Shown: piece by piece, positions 7,005-14,753 of the stretch
How positions within the stretch are numbered: the first letter of the stretch is position 1
Layout: each line of letters begins with the position of its first letter
Assembly: GCF_003364205.1 (NCBI RefSeq)
Contig: NZ_NXLV01000004.1
Span: 62,001 to 126,000 of the forward strand
Source: Helicobacter brantae
Lineage (GTDB): Bacteria; Campylobacterota; Campylobacteria; Campylobacterales; Helicobacteraceae
DNA length: 64,000 bases
Direction of reading: 5' to 3'
The notes under the pieces: model-generated
What the model saw: only the letters and a program-made list of their open reading frames with translations
The model's database searches: none
What the model was told of the DNA's origin: nothing
Position numbers and translations under genes: made by a program

Positions 7005-9197
7005 CTATCCTTTAAAAGTTTTTAATCTTTGGGCGTTAAACACCACACTTAGACTGCTAAGCGTCATTGCAATAGAGGCAAGGATTGGAGTAAGGGTGAT
7101 TCCAAATCCACTTAGCAATCCACACGCAATAGGAATCATACACGCATTATATCCAAAAGCCCAAAAAAGATTTTGCTTGATATTTTTAAGTGTGGCATTA
7201 GAGAGCTTGATGGCATAGGGGATATTTTCTAAATTGTTGTTGAAGATGATGAGATTTGAGCTTGCCATCGCCCCCTTAGAGCCTTCTCCCATACTCACAC
7301 TAATACTTGCATTGCTTAAAGCTAACATATCATTAATCCCATCTCCTACCATCATTGTGATTTTGTCTTTGTGGTGTTTTAATACCTCTAGTTTGTCTTG
7401 GGGGAGTGCATCAGAGGTAAAAGAGATATGAAGCTCTTTTGCGATTTTCTCTACATTTCCTTTCCTATCTCCACTCAAAATCTCTGAAGTAACCCCCATA
7501 TTCTTTAGCTCTTCAAGTGTGCTTTTGGCTTCTGTTTTTATCTTCTCTTCTAGCAAAATATATCCCAAAATCTTATCTCCCCCCTCATTGCTCTCACCTA
7601 TAAAAATCTCAATCCCCTCTTTGGAGTGAGTAGGGGAGGGGGAGAAGTTTTTGGCACTTCCGATTTTATATCTCACCCCCTCAATCTCTCCACTAATCCC
7701 CAATCCTTCTTGGATAGAGATATTTTGAGCTTTGGGGATAGAGAGGCTTTTTGAGGCTTCAAGGATACTTTGGGCAATGATGTGATGAGATTGACACTCA
7801 AGAGAGGAGCAAATCTGCAAAAGTTGAGTTTGAGAGAGTGAGCTAGAGGAGTGAATCTCTTTGATATGAAGCTGTTTTTGAGTGAGTGTGCCTGTTTTAT
7901 CAAAGAAAATCATAGAGGTTTTGCCAATGAGTTCTAAAATCTGAGCATCTTTGAAGAAAATTCCTCTACTACTAGCAAGTTTGGTGGCAATATTGAGAGC
8001 CAAAGGCGTGGCAAGTCCCAAAGCACACGGACAAGAGATCAAAAGCACATTGCAAAAGGTTTGAAGAGAGAGTTGAAAATCTTTATGAAGAAAATACCAA
8101 GTGATTGCAGAATACAAAGCCAAGATAATCACTGAGGGGACAAAAAAGGCTGAGATTTTATCGGCGACTCTAGCGATGGGTGCTTTGGAAATAAGAGCGT
8201 TTTGTACAAGATTTAAAATCTGCTGATAAGTGGAGTTTTCTGCACTTTTGCTTGCTTGCATTAAAAAAGTCGTATTGAGATTGAGTGAGCCTGAGTAGAG
8301 AGTATCTCCTTCTTTTTTACTGATAGGCAAACTCTCTCCATTTAAACTTGAGCAATCAATATTTGCATAGCCTTGCAAAATCACTCCATCAACCAAAATG
8401 CTCTCTTGAGGTGTGATTTTGAGGATATCCCCACCTTTGACTTCATTGATATTCACTCTTTCCTCTTCCCCATCAATGATTTTTATCACAGAGGCTTCTT
8501 TGAGAGAGGCGAGGGTTTGAAGTGAGTTTTGTGTGTTGTTTTTGGCTCTCTCCTCAATGCTTTTGCCTATCAAGATAAAGAGCAAAATTACACACACACT
8601 CTCAAAATACACCCCCTCACTTGAGTGGCACAAAAGCAAGGCATTTTTGCTATCTTCAAGACTTTGGGGTAAGGAGGGGATTTGAAAAAGAGAGAAGATA
8701 AAAGCACTCCCACTGCCTAGCATTACAAGTGTATCCATTGTAGGGTGGAGAGAGAGGAGGGAAGAGAGGCCTTTGAGATAGAAGTTTCTCCCCATATGCA
8801 TTACAACTAGTGTAAAAGCCATTTGCAAAAGAGCATTATAAAAAGGTGCAATAGGTGTGAGCTTTTCATAAAGGCTAAGAGAGAGCATAGGAAGCATTGA
8901 GAGATAGAGAGTGAGAAGAGTGAAAAATAGAGCTAAAACAATGCGTTTTTTGGGAGTGAGGAAGCTGTGATCAAGCTTTTCTATCACTCCTTGCTTTCTT
9001 GGCTTATATCCTAGTTTTTTGATAAGGGCAAAGATTTCAGCTAGATTGCTCTCTTTCTCATCAAAGTCAATGATTGCCATTTTGTTGAGCAAATCCACTT
9101 GGATTTCTCTAATATAGCTCTTTTTTTTCAATGCTCTCTCAATCCCACCTGAACACGCTGTGCAAGTCATTCCATCAATATAAATTATCTCTCTCAT
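7005..9197 (-). CDS. copA: Copper-exporting P-type ATPase
   Basis: A 730-aa P1B-type ATPase that pumps Cu(I) from cytoplasm to periplasm. Order of features: one N-terminal HMA domain with GMTCTACSGG (Cys12, Cys15), transmembrane helices, the actuator domain with LNGESLPI, the ion-channel SCPCALGLATP motif, the phosphorylation loop DKTGTLT, and GDGINDMLAL. The position usually occupied by the His-Pro pair of the nucleotide domain reads Ser-His-His-Ile. Start ATG 9197 overlaps the upstream gene by 4 bases. It forms an operon with copZ and, upstream, the galU group. Confidence 0.95.
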   Translation of the reverse strand: MREIIYIDGMTCTACSGGIERALKKKSYIREIQVDLLNKMAIIDFDEKESNLAEIFALIKKLGYKPRKQGVIEKLDHSFLTPKKRIVLALFFTLLTLYLSMLPMLSLSLYEKLTPIAPFYNALLQMAFTLVVMHMGRNFYLKGLSSLLSLHPTMDTLVMLGSGSAFIFSLFQIPSLPQSLEDSKNALLLCHSSEGVYFESVCVILLFILIGKSIEERAKNNTQNSLQTLASLKEASVIKIIDGEEERVNINEVKGGDILKITPQESILVDGVILQGYANIDCSSLNGESLPISKKEGDTLYSGSLNLNTTFLMQASKSAENSTYQQILNLVQNALISKAPIARVADKISAFFVPSVIILALYSAITWYFLHKDFQLSLQTFCNVLLISCPCALGLATPLALNIATKLASSRGIFFKDAQILELIGKTSMIFFDKTGTLTQKQLHIKEIHSSSSLSQTQLLQICSSLECQSHHIIAQSILEASKSLSIPKAQNISIQEGLGISGEIEGVRYKIGSAKNFSPSPTHSKEGIEIFIGESNEGGDKILGYILLEEKIKTEAKSTLEELKNMGVTSEILSGDRKGNVEKIAKELHISFTSDALPQDKLEVLKHHKDKITMMVGDGINDMLALSNASISVSMGEGSKGAMASSNLIIFNNNLENIPYAIKLSNATLKNIKQNLFWAFGYNACMIPIACGLLSGFGITLTPILASIAMTLSSLSVVFNAQRLKTFKG

Positions 9198-9577
9198 TTT
9201 CTGTTCTTTAAGGAGTTGCTAATATGGTTTTCGATTTCTTTTTTGAGCTGAGGGTTTGCCTCAATCACTCTTTGTTGCAATTCTACAACCTCTGTGGTTT
9301 CTAGCCATTTGCAAAGGGCAAATTGATCTAGTAAGTTCATCCAAACCTGCCTATCACAGCTTTGTGCATCGATAAAAAGCTCTTCAAAATTTTTTAGAGC
9401 TTGATGAGCAGAATCTTTATTTTTTTTGATTTGTTTTAGCAGATCTTGAGGGGTGGGTTTTTTGGGAGCTGAGGGTTTGCTAGGTTTCTCTGGAGTGATT
9501 AAAATCCCCAAAAGAACAATGGGGATAAGCAAAACAAAAGAGAGAATATAAAAAAAGATGATAAAACTACTTTGCAT
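9194..9577 (-). CDS. Membrane-anchored protein of unknown function between galU and copA
   Basis: A 127-aa protein starting at ATG 9577, which overlaps the galU stop as TAATG; a longer frame to 9637 lies within galU and is not needed. One N-terminal transmembrane segment (residues 4-27), a Pro/Lys-rich linker (EKPSKPSAPKKPTPQ), then a helical domain of about 75 residues with two Cys. It is predicted to sit at the membrane with its helical part on one side. I do not recognise the family. It overlaps copA by 4 bases, so it is produced with GalU and CopA, but neither context clearly explains it. Confidence 0.75.
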   Translation of the reverse strand: MQSSFIIFFYILSFVLLIPIVLLGILITPEKPSKPSAPKKPTPQDLLKQIKKNKDSAHQALKNFEELFIDAQSCDRQVWMNLLDQFALCKWLETTEVVELQQRVIEANPQLKKEIENHISNSLKNRK

Positions 9578-10395
9578 TAGATTTTCTTTTTGAAAAATAC
9601 ATTTGTAGCCTCTACAAATCCCTCCACACTTCCACAATCATATCTTTTGCCTTGAAATTTATAAGCAATGACTTTGCCCTCTTTGGCTAGGGTTTGGAGT
9701 GCATCAGTGATTTGAATCTCCCCCTTTTTTCCTGGAGGTGTAACTTTGAGAATCTCAAAAATTTCAGGGATAAGAATATAGCGTCCAATGATTGCTAGAT
9801 TGCTAGGGGCTTCACTTGGAGAGGGTTTTTCTACCATTGAATGCACTCTATAAATCCCGCTCTCAATCTCTTCTCCATCAATCACCCCATATTTATCCAC
9901 TTGCTTGATCTCAACTTCTTCAATCGCCACAATCGCACAACGATATTTCTCATAAAGCTCTACCATTTGTTGCATTACCCCCTTGCCCTCATTATCACAC
10001 AAATCATCAGCCAAAATCACGCCAAAAGGCTCTTTGCCAATGAGTGTTTCTCCTGTGAGGATTGCATGACCTAAGCCTTTCATCTCATTTTGGCGAGTAT
10101 AAGAGAATGTGCAAGCCTGCATAATTTCTCTAATACTTGCTAGATAGCTTTCTTTATCCGTCCCCCTAATCTCTTGCTCTAGCTCATAGCTAATATCAAA
10201 ATGATCTTCAATACTTCGCTTATTGCGTCCTGTAACGATAGCAATGGTGTTACACCCTGCTTCTTTGGCTTCTTCTACTCCATATTGAATGAGTGGCTTA
10301 TCTACGATTGGAAGCATTTCTTTGGGCATTGCTTTTGTGGCAGGTAAAAATCTTGTCCCATAACCTGCTGCGGGAAAAAGGCATTTTTTTATCAT
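9577..10395 (-). CDS. galU: UTP-glucose-1-phosphate uridylyltransferase
   Basis: A 272-aa enzyme making UDP-glucose from UTP and glucose-1-phosphate in the cytoplasm, for LOS core and other glycans. The nucleotide-binding signature AAGYGTRFLPATKAMPKE lies at residues 9-26, followed by PLIQYGVEEA, and GEIQITDAL in the C-terminal half; the length is normal for the family. It lies 10 bases downstream of slt, the same order as slt-galU of H. pylori. The product would feed the glycosyltransferases at the left end of the window. Confidence 0.95.
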   Translation of the reverse strand: MIKKCLFPAAGYGTRFLPATKAMPKEMLPIVDKPLIQYGVEEAKEAGCNTIAIVTGRNKRSIEDHFDISYELEQEIRGTDKESYLASIREIMQACTFSYTRQNEMKGLGHAILTGETLIGKEPFGVILADDLCDNEGKGVMQQMVELYEKYRCAIVAIEEVEIKQVDKYGVIDGEEIESGIYRVHSMVEKPSPSEAPSNLAIIGRYILIPEIFEILKVTPPGKKGEIQITDALQTLAKEGKVIAYKFQGKRYDCGSVEGFVEATNVFFKKKI

Positions 10396-10405
10396 TTTTT
10401 ACTCC

Positions 10406-12031
10406 TTAATTTACTAATGTTTTTGAGAGAAAATCCTCTACATTGATTTCTTGTCCTAGAATTTGCTGATAAATTATATAGTTTGCTAGAACAATTTGTC
10501 CATAATTTTTGCTCTCCTCATAAGGGATAAGCTCCAAGCTTAGCCAAGGATCATATTCTCTATCTTTGATAAAAAGTGTTTTTCTCTTTAAGGTTCTTCT
10601 CCAAAAACCTGGCCCTCCATTATAAGCATAAGCCACAAAAAGAGGATGATTAAACTCCCTTTCAAGCTCAGCTAGATAAAATCGCCCAAACTCTAGGGCT
10701 GTGCTAGGATTAAACAAATCATCTAATGTTGCATTCTCTTTACCCAATGCTTTGGCAAAGGGCTTGAGATTGAAGGGCATAATCTGCATCATTCCTAGAG
10801 CATAAGAGCTTGAAACAAGAGCAGGGAGAAGATTGCTCTCTTGTTTGGCAATCGCATAGGTGAAGGCTTTTTGGTGTTGATTTTTCCAAGTTAGATTTTC
10901 AGAGTAGGGCATCAAAAAATAATTGCTTTTGTATTTTTTGATTCGATTAAGCATAAAAGCAAGATGGGGCTGAGTATTGCTGAAGGTGAGTTTTTGATCC
11001 AAAATAGGCTTAAGTTCATCTCCTGTGGGGATTTGAGTGAGTTTGTTGCGTAAGATTTGCCACTCAAATGGATCGGTGATATCAAAGTTTGCTCTCTCAT
11101 CTTTGATATTCTCAAGTTTTGAGGTGATTGTGTATTGGGGTGTGGTTTTGAGTTTTTGGTTGGCAAAGATAGAGTAGAGATTGAGATTTTGGCTTTGAGA
11201 GAGGGTTTGAAGATATTTTTCATCTTTGCTAATGAGGTATTGCCAAAAGAGGGCTTTGTCTTTGATAAGAGGGTCTTTGGGATTTTGTAAAATCAGTGAG
11301 AAATAATTTTGGGCTTGTGTGATTTGATCGTATTTGGCATGCATTATTCCAAGCAAAAGCAACATTTTGTCATCAACATTGATGATTGGGGCATTGAGAA
11401 TGGTTTTTTTGAAAACTTCAAAATGTTCTGAGAGCAAAACATATTGCATCATTTTATTGAAGTTTGCGTCATTTTGATTGGCTAGAAGTGCAAAATCTTT
11501 TGGGGGGATTTTGCGGTTAAAAATATCAAGTCTTTGCTCTAAATTCAACCCATAAAAAATCTCACTAAAGATTTGAGCATTTTTGGATTTTATCATTTCA
11601 GAAAGAGGGTTTTTGGATTCTAAGATTTGCACCTCTTGAGCCAAAATGGGCTTGATGGGGGCAAGTTTTTTGACAAGCACTTCAGCATCTGTGGGAGAGA
11701 TTGAGGGGATAATAGAAAGCTTTAGCCCAAAGGCGATACACTCCCCATCTTCTTGCTTGAGTTTTTCAAAGGAGAGTTTTTTACAAGCCACCTCTTTTGG
11801 AAGCTCGTGTGTATAGCCCTTTTTTGCAAGTAAATCTTCTAGCTTTGGAGTCTTTTTATATACCAAATCATAGGCTTTGATTGCATCTTCAAGCGAAGTT
11901 TTGGGATCTTGCAAATATCTCCAAATATAAAAATCTCTTGCAATCCCTTTGGGTTTGTTTTGGAGAAAATCAAGAGTGATTTGACTTGCCGATACAAAAA
12001 CACATACAAAAATCAGAGTAAAAAATCTCAA
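10406..12031 (-). CDS. slt: Soluble lytic murein transglycosylase
   Basis: A 541-aa periplasmic enzyme that cleaves the MurNAc-GlcNAc bond of peptidoglycan. A signal peptide (FFTLIFVCVFVSA) is followed by a long alpha-helical superhelix and a C-terminal lysozyme-like domain with AIAKQESNLLP (catalytic Glu), SSYALGMMQIMP and VAYAYNGGPGFWRR. The start is TTG 12031 with AAGG 7 bases upstream. The gene heads a same-strand group with galU. Roles in wall turnover and insertion of envelope machinery are expected from the family. Confidence 0.93.
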   Translation of the reverse strand: MRFFTLIFVCVFVSASQITLDFLQNKPKGIARDFYIWRYLQDPKTSLEDAIKAYDLVYKKTPKLEDLLAKKGYTHELPKEVACKKLSFEKLKQEDGECIAFGLKLSIIPSISPTDAEVLVKKLAPIKPILAQEVQILESKNPLSEMIKSKNAQIFSEIFYGLNLEQRLDIFNRKIPPKDFALLANQNDANFNKMMQYVLLSEHFEVFKKTILNAPIINVDDKMLLLLGIMHAKYDQITQAQNYFSLILQNPKDPLIKDKALFWQYLISKDEKYLQTLSQSQNLNLYSIFANQKLKTTPQYTITSKLENIKDERANFDITDPFEWQILRNKLTQIPTGDELKPILDQKLTFSNTQPHLAFMLNRIKKYKSNYFLMPYSENLTWKNQHQKAFTYAIAKQESNLLPALVSSSYALGMMQIMPFNLKPFAKALGKENATLDDLFNPSTALEFGRFYLAELEREFNHPLFVAYAYNGGPGFWRRTLKRKTLFIKDREYDPWLSLELIPYEESKNYGQIVLANYIIYQQILGQEINVEDFLSKTLVN

Positions 12032-12087
12032 TGTCTAACCTTAAAAATTCATATAAAATATAATTTTATCAAAGTTTGATTGCCCTA

Positions 12088-12122
12088 AGCAAGGAGGGAT
12101 TAGATTTTGTAGATTCCTTGCT
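12088..12122 (-). terminator. Possible hairpin at the end of the 149-aa gene
   Basis: An 8-bp perfect inverted repeat, AGCAAGGA (12088-12095) and TCCTTGCT (12115-12122), with a 19-base loop spanning the stop codon of the minus-strand gene upstream of slt. It lacks a clear U-run, so termination is uncertain; it may only stabilise the 3' end. Confidence 0.35.
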
Positions 12123-12549
12123 GAAGAGAATATCCCATTGAGGGAGAAAAAGTGCTTTGAGCTGGAGTTTGCTCCATTTCTTCCATTACCCAATCAAGGA
12201 TTGAAGAGATTTCTTCTCTTTTTTGGGTGAAGTAGCTTTCTAGCTCTTCTTGAGATTTCTCTAGTGCAAGAGTGGTGAAATCTTGGATAAAAAAGCTTTG
12301 AGTTTGTCCAAAGAGCAAAAGTGTGATTTCTTTATTGATGAGGTTTTCTCCCATAAAACTGCACTCACAACTTTGGCAAAAGCTTTGAAAATCTTGCAAG
12401 TTTTGCAAAGCTTTTTTGAGTGTGCTATCAATAGTTTGCAAACTCCCAATGGCTTGATTGATGTCTTTTATGTTTTTAGCAAGATTTTTTTGCTCCCCTG
12501 CTCCTAAAGCATTGCCAAGATGTTTTTCAAAGATAGATAAAGCATTCAT
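12100..12549 (-). CDS. Hypothetical protein (149 aa), helical, upstream of slt
   Basis: Starts at ATG 12549 (MNALSIFEKHLGNALG). The sequence is mostly amphipathic helix with heptad-like Leu/Ile spacing over residues 25-115, a Cys-x2-Cys-x-Cys cluster (CQSCEC, about residues 58-63), and a polar tail. No signal peptide or transmembrane segment. The length and helical makeup are like FlgN-type flagellar chaperones, but no specific motif supports that. It precedes slt by 68 bases. Family not recognised. Confidence 0.7.
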   Translation of the reverse strand: MNALSIFEKHLGNALGAGEQKNLAKNIKDINQAIGSLQTIDSTLKKALQNLQDFQSFCQSCECSFMGENLINKEITLLLFGQTQSFFIQDFTTLALEKSQEELESYFTQKREEISSILDWVMEEMEQTPAQSTFSPSMGYSLQQGIYKI

Positions 12550-12667
12550 TGATATCCTTTATTTTTGGATTTTTTGAGTTAAAAGCATTTTTCATTCCCT
12601 TATTTGTTTGATTTTCTCTAAATTTTCAAGATAATATTTTGAAAAAATATTAGAGCTAGGGATTTTT

Positions 12668-13972
12668 TTGAAAAAGATACTTTTATATATAGGTATGTGT
12701 TTATTGCTGAGTGCAAATATTTTGGATTTTGATTTAGTCAAAATGCCAAGCCAAAAAGAAGACTCACCTAGAGTTTTGCTCATTGGTGGGATTCAAGGAG
12801 ATGAACCGGGGGGATTTAATGCACTTAATCTCTTTTTGCAACACTATAAGATCCTCAAAGGTGAGGTGTGGGTTATTCCCAATCTCAATCGCCATAGCAT
12901 TCTAAGAAATCATCGTGGGATTTATGGGGATATGAATCGTAAGTTTAAAACTCTCTCAAAAAATGATCCTGAATACTCTATCATTGAGCGGTTGAAAAGC
13001 ATTGTTTTACACGATAAGATTGATTTTATTTTTCATTTGCATGATGGAAGTGGGTTTTATCGTGAAACTTATATTAGCAAAGAGCTAAACCCCTCACGCT
13101 GGGGGAATTGCTCAATTATTGATCAAGAGAAATTAAAGGGAGCAAAATATGGCAATCTTTTGGAGTATTCCCAAAGCATTGTTAAATATGTCAATGCCTC
13201 TGCTCTCAAAGATTTGCACCTCTATCATATTAGAAATACACATACTGCCAAAGAAGATAAAGAAATGGAAAAAAGTCTTACTTTTTTTGCAGTGCGTAAT
13301 CAAAAGGGGGCCTTGGCAAATGAGGCAAGTAAGAATTTACCTCTAAATGAAAGAGTGTATTATCACTTATTGGCAGTGGAGGGGATTTTGAAAACTTTGG
13401 GCGTGGAGTTTAAAAGAGATTTTAAACTTACTCCTAGAAAGATTTTGGAATTTATCAATGATAGCGAGGCTGTGGTGCAAATCACCCCCCTAATCACCTT
13501 GCCTGTAATGGGATTAAAAAAGAGTATTGCCTTTTTTCCTCTACCTAGCAAAGAGATTGCACAAATCCCACTAAGCTCCACTCATTACATTATGGGATTA
13601 TTGCCAAAAAATCAAGATATTGTTTTAAAGTATGGCAATAAGATTGTAACTCAGCTCTCTCCTTTTGTCATCGAGTTTGAAAAATCTGCTCAAAAGGTTC
13701 AAATCCAAGTAGATCATAGGGTTGAGGAAGTGAGGCTGGGGAGTATCATTAAAGTCAAAAAAAGCTTCAAAGTGCTTCCCTCCAATCTTAGAGTCAATGT
13801 CATTGGATTCACGCCAAAGGGTAGAGCAGGGGTGAGTGAGGCAAATTATGAAATCTCTTTGGCAAATTTGATCAAAAAATACTCCATTGATACAAAAGAG
13901 CGACAATACCGAATCGAGTTTTATAATGGTAGGAAATTTGCAGGAATGATAATCGTGGAGTTTGAAAAATAA
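12668..13972 (+). CDS. csd4: D,L-carboxypeptidase, helical cell-shape determinant
   Basis: A 434-aa secreted M14-like zinc peptidase corresponding to Csd4 of H. pylori and Pgp1 of Campylobacter, which trims tripeptide to dipeptide stems in peptidoglycan and is needed for helical shape. The signal peptide is ILLYIGMCLLLSA. Zinc ligands in the family are Gln, Glu and His; here GGIQGDEPGG gives Gln43 and Glu46, and FHLHDG gives His125, with the same 82-residue Gln-His spacing known for Csd4. The start is TTG 12668 with AGGGA about 6 bases upstream. The C-terminal two domains are of the Csd4 type (VLPSNLRVNVIGFTPKGR). Confidence 0.9.
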   Translation: MKKILLYIGMCLLLSANILDFDLVKMPSQKEDSPRVLLIGGIQGDEPGGFNALNLFLQHYKILKGEVWVIPNLNRHSILRNHRGIYGDMNRKFKTLSKNDPEYSIIERLKSIVLHDKIDFIFHLHDGSGFYRETYISKELNPSRWGNCSIIDQEKLKGAKYGNLLEYSQSIVKYVNASALKDLHLYHIRNTHTAKEDKEMEKSLTFFAVRNQKGALANEASKNLPLNERVYYHLLAVEGILKTLGVEFKRDFKLTPRKILEFINDSEAVVQITPLITLPVMGLKKSIAFFPLPSKEIAQIPLSSTHYIMGLLPKNQDIVLKYGNKIVTQLSPFVIEFEKSAQKVQIQVDHRVEEVRLGSIIKVKKSFKVLPSNLRVNVIGFTPKGRAGVSEANYEISLANLIKKYSIDTKERQYRIEFYNGRKFAGMIIVEFEK

Positions 13973-13974
13973 TT

Positions 13975-13998
13975 CTCTCCCCTAACTAGAAGGGAGAG
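13975..13998. terminator. Terminator hairpin between csd4 and hsrA
   Basis: CTCTCCC (13975-13981) pairs with GGGAGAG (13992-13998) around a 10-base loop, followed on the plus strand by a T-rich stretch that also encodes the Lys-rich tail of the convergent hsrA gene. Placement between convergent stops fits a shared terminator. Confidence 0.65.
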
Positions 13999-14005
13999 AG
14001 GGGGA

Positions 14006-14680
14006 TTATTTTTTCTTTTTGGGATAGCAGAAGCGATAACCTCTTCTTCTCACTGTTTCAATTGTAGTGATTCCTAGAGGCTTATCTAGTCTTTGTCGAA
14101 TTTGATTGATTGCTACTTCAATGACATTTGGAGTCACAAGCTCTGGCTCTTCCCAAATCGCATCTAGGAGTTGTTCTTTTGAAACGATTTGATCTCTATG
14201 TCGTGCAAGATGGGTAAGGACTTCAAAAGGTTTGCCTTTGACTTCTACTTCTCTATTTTTGTAGATTACACGCTCTTCTGTTGGATTGATTGAGAGATCG
14301 CCAAACTCAATGGCATTGCTTCCCCAAAATCTTAAATGCGCCTCAATTCTTGCTAGAAGAATATCAAAGTCAATGGGTTTGACAATAAAGTCATCAGCTC
14401 CACCTTTGAGTGCTGCGATTTCAAACTCTTTGTTGTGTTTTGCTGAGAGAACGATGATAGGAGTTCTAGGAGTGGTTGCTTTGATTGAAGGGATAACTTC
14501 AGTTGCCAAACCATCAGGGAGAATGTAGTTTGTAATCACAAGATCATAATTTCTAATTCCTGAAAAATATTCTCCATCTTTAATGCTTTCTGCAACATCA
14601 GTTTGATAACCAAACTCATCAAGGATTTCACTTAGCGTCTTATGGAGGGTTGGCTCATCTTCAATGATTAAGATTCTCAT
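14006..14680 (-). CDS. hsrA: Orphan OmpR-family regulator of the HsrA/CosR type
   Basis: A 224-aa regulator with receiver and winged-helix domains. The DNA-binding half, with KGKPFEVLTHLARHRDQIVS and ETVRRRGYRFCYPK, is close to H. pylori HsrA (HP1043) and C. jejuni CosR, essential orphan regulators linked to growth phase and oxidative stress. The receiver keeps the acidic pair (IEDE, residues 6-9), Ser79 and Lys101, but the phospho-acceptor position is Asn51 (VITNYILPDG). No histidine kinase gene is adjacent. ATG 14680 is preferred over 14683 because AGGA is 6 bases from it and homologues start MR(I/V)L. It probably acts without phosphorylation. Confidence 0.9.
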   Translation of the reverse strand: MRILIIEDEPTLHKTLSEILDEFGYQTDVAESIKDGEYFSGIRNYDLVITNYILPDGLATEVIPSIKATTPRTPIIVLSAKHNKEFEIAALKGGADDFIVKPIDFDILLARIEAHLRFWGSNAIEFGDLSINPTEERVIYKNREVEVKGKPFEVLTHLARHRDQIVSKEQLLDAIWEEPELVTPNVIEVAINQIRQRLDKPLGITTIETVRRRGYRFCYPKKKK

Positions 14681-14715
14681 CATTAGTCCTTTTGATTTTA
14701 AGATAGATTTAAGCG

Positions 14716-14721
14716 ATTATA
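14716..14721 (-). promoter_or_regulatory. -10 box for hsrA
   Basis: On the minus strand the sequence reads TATGTTATAATC, a TATAAT box with a TATG extension, about 35 bases upstream of the start codon. It lies between flgL and hsrA, so hsrA does not depend on the flagellar promoter. Confidence 0.6.
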
Positions 14722-14753
14722 ACATAGCTATTTTTATTTTTTATCTTTCTTTT

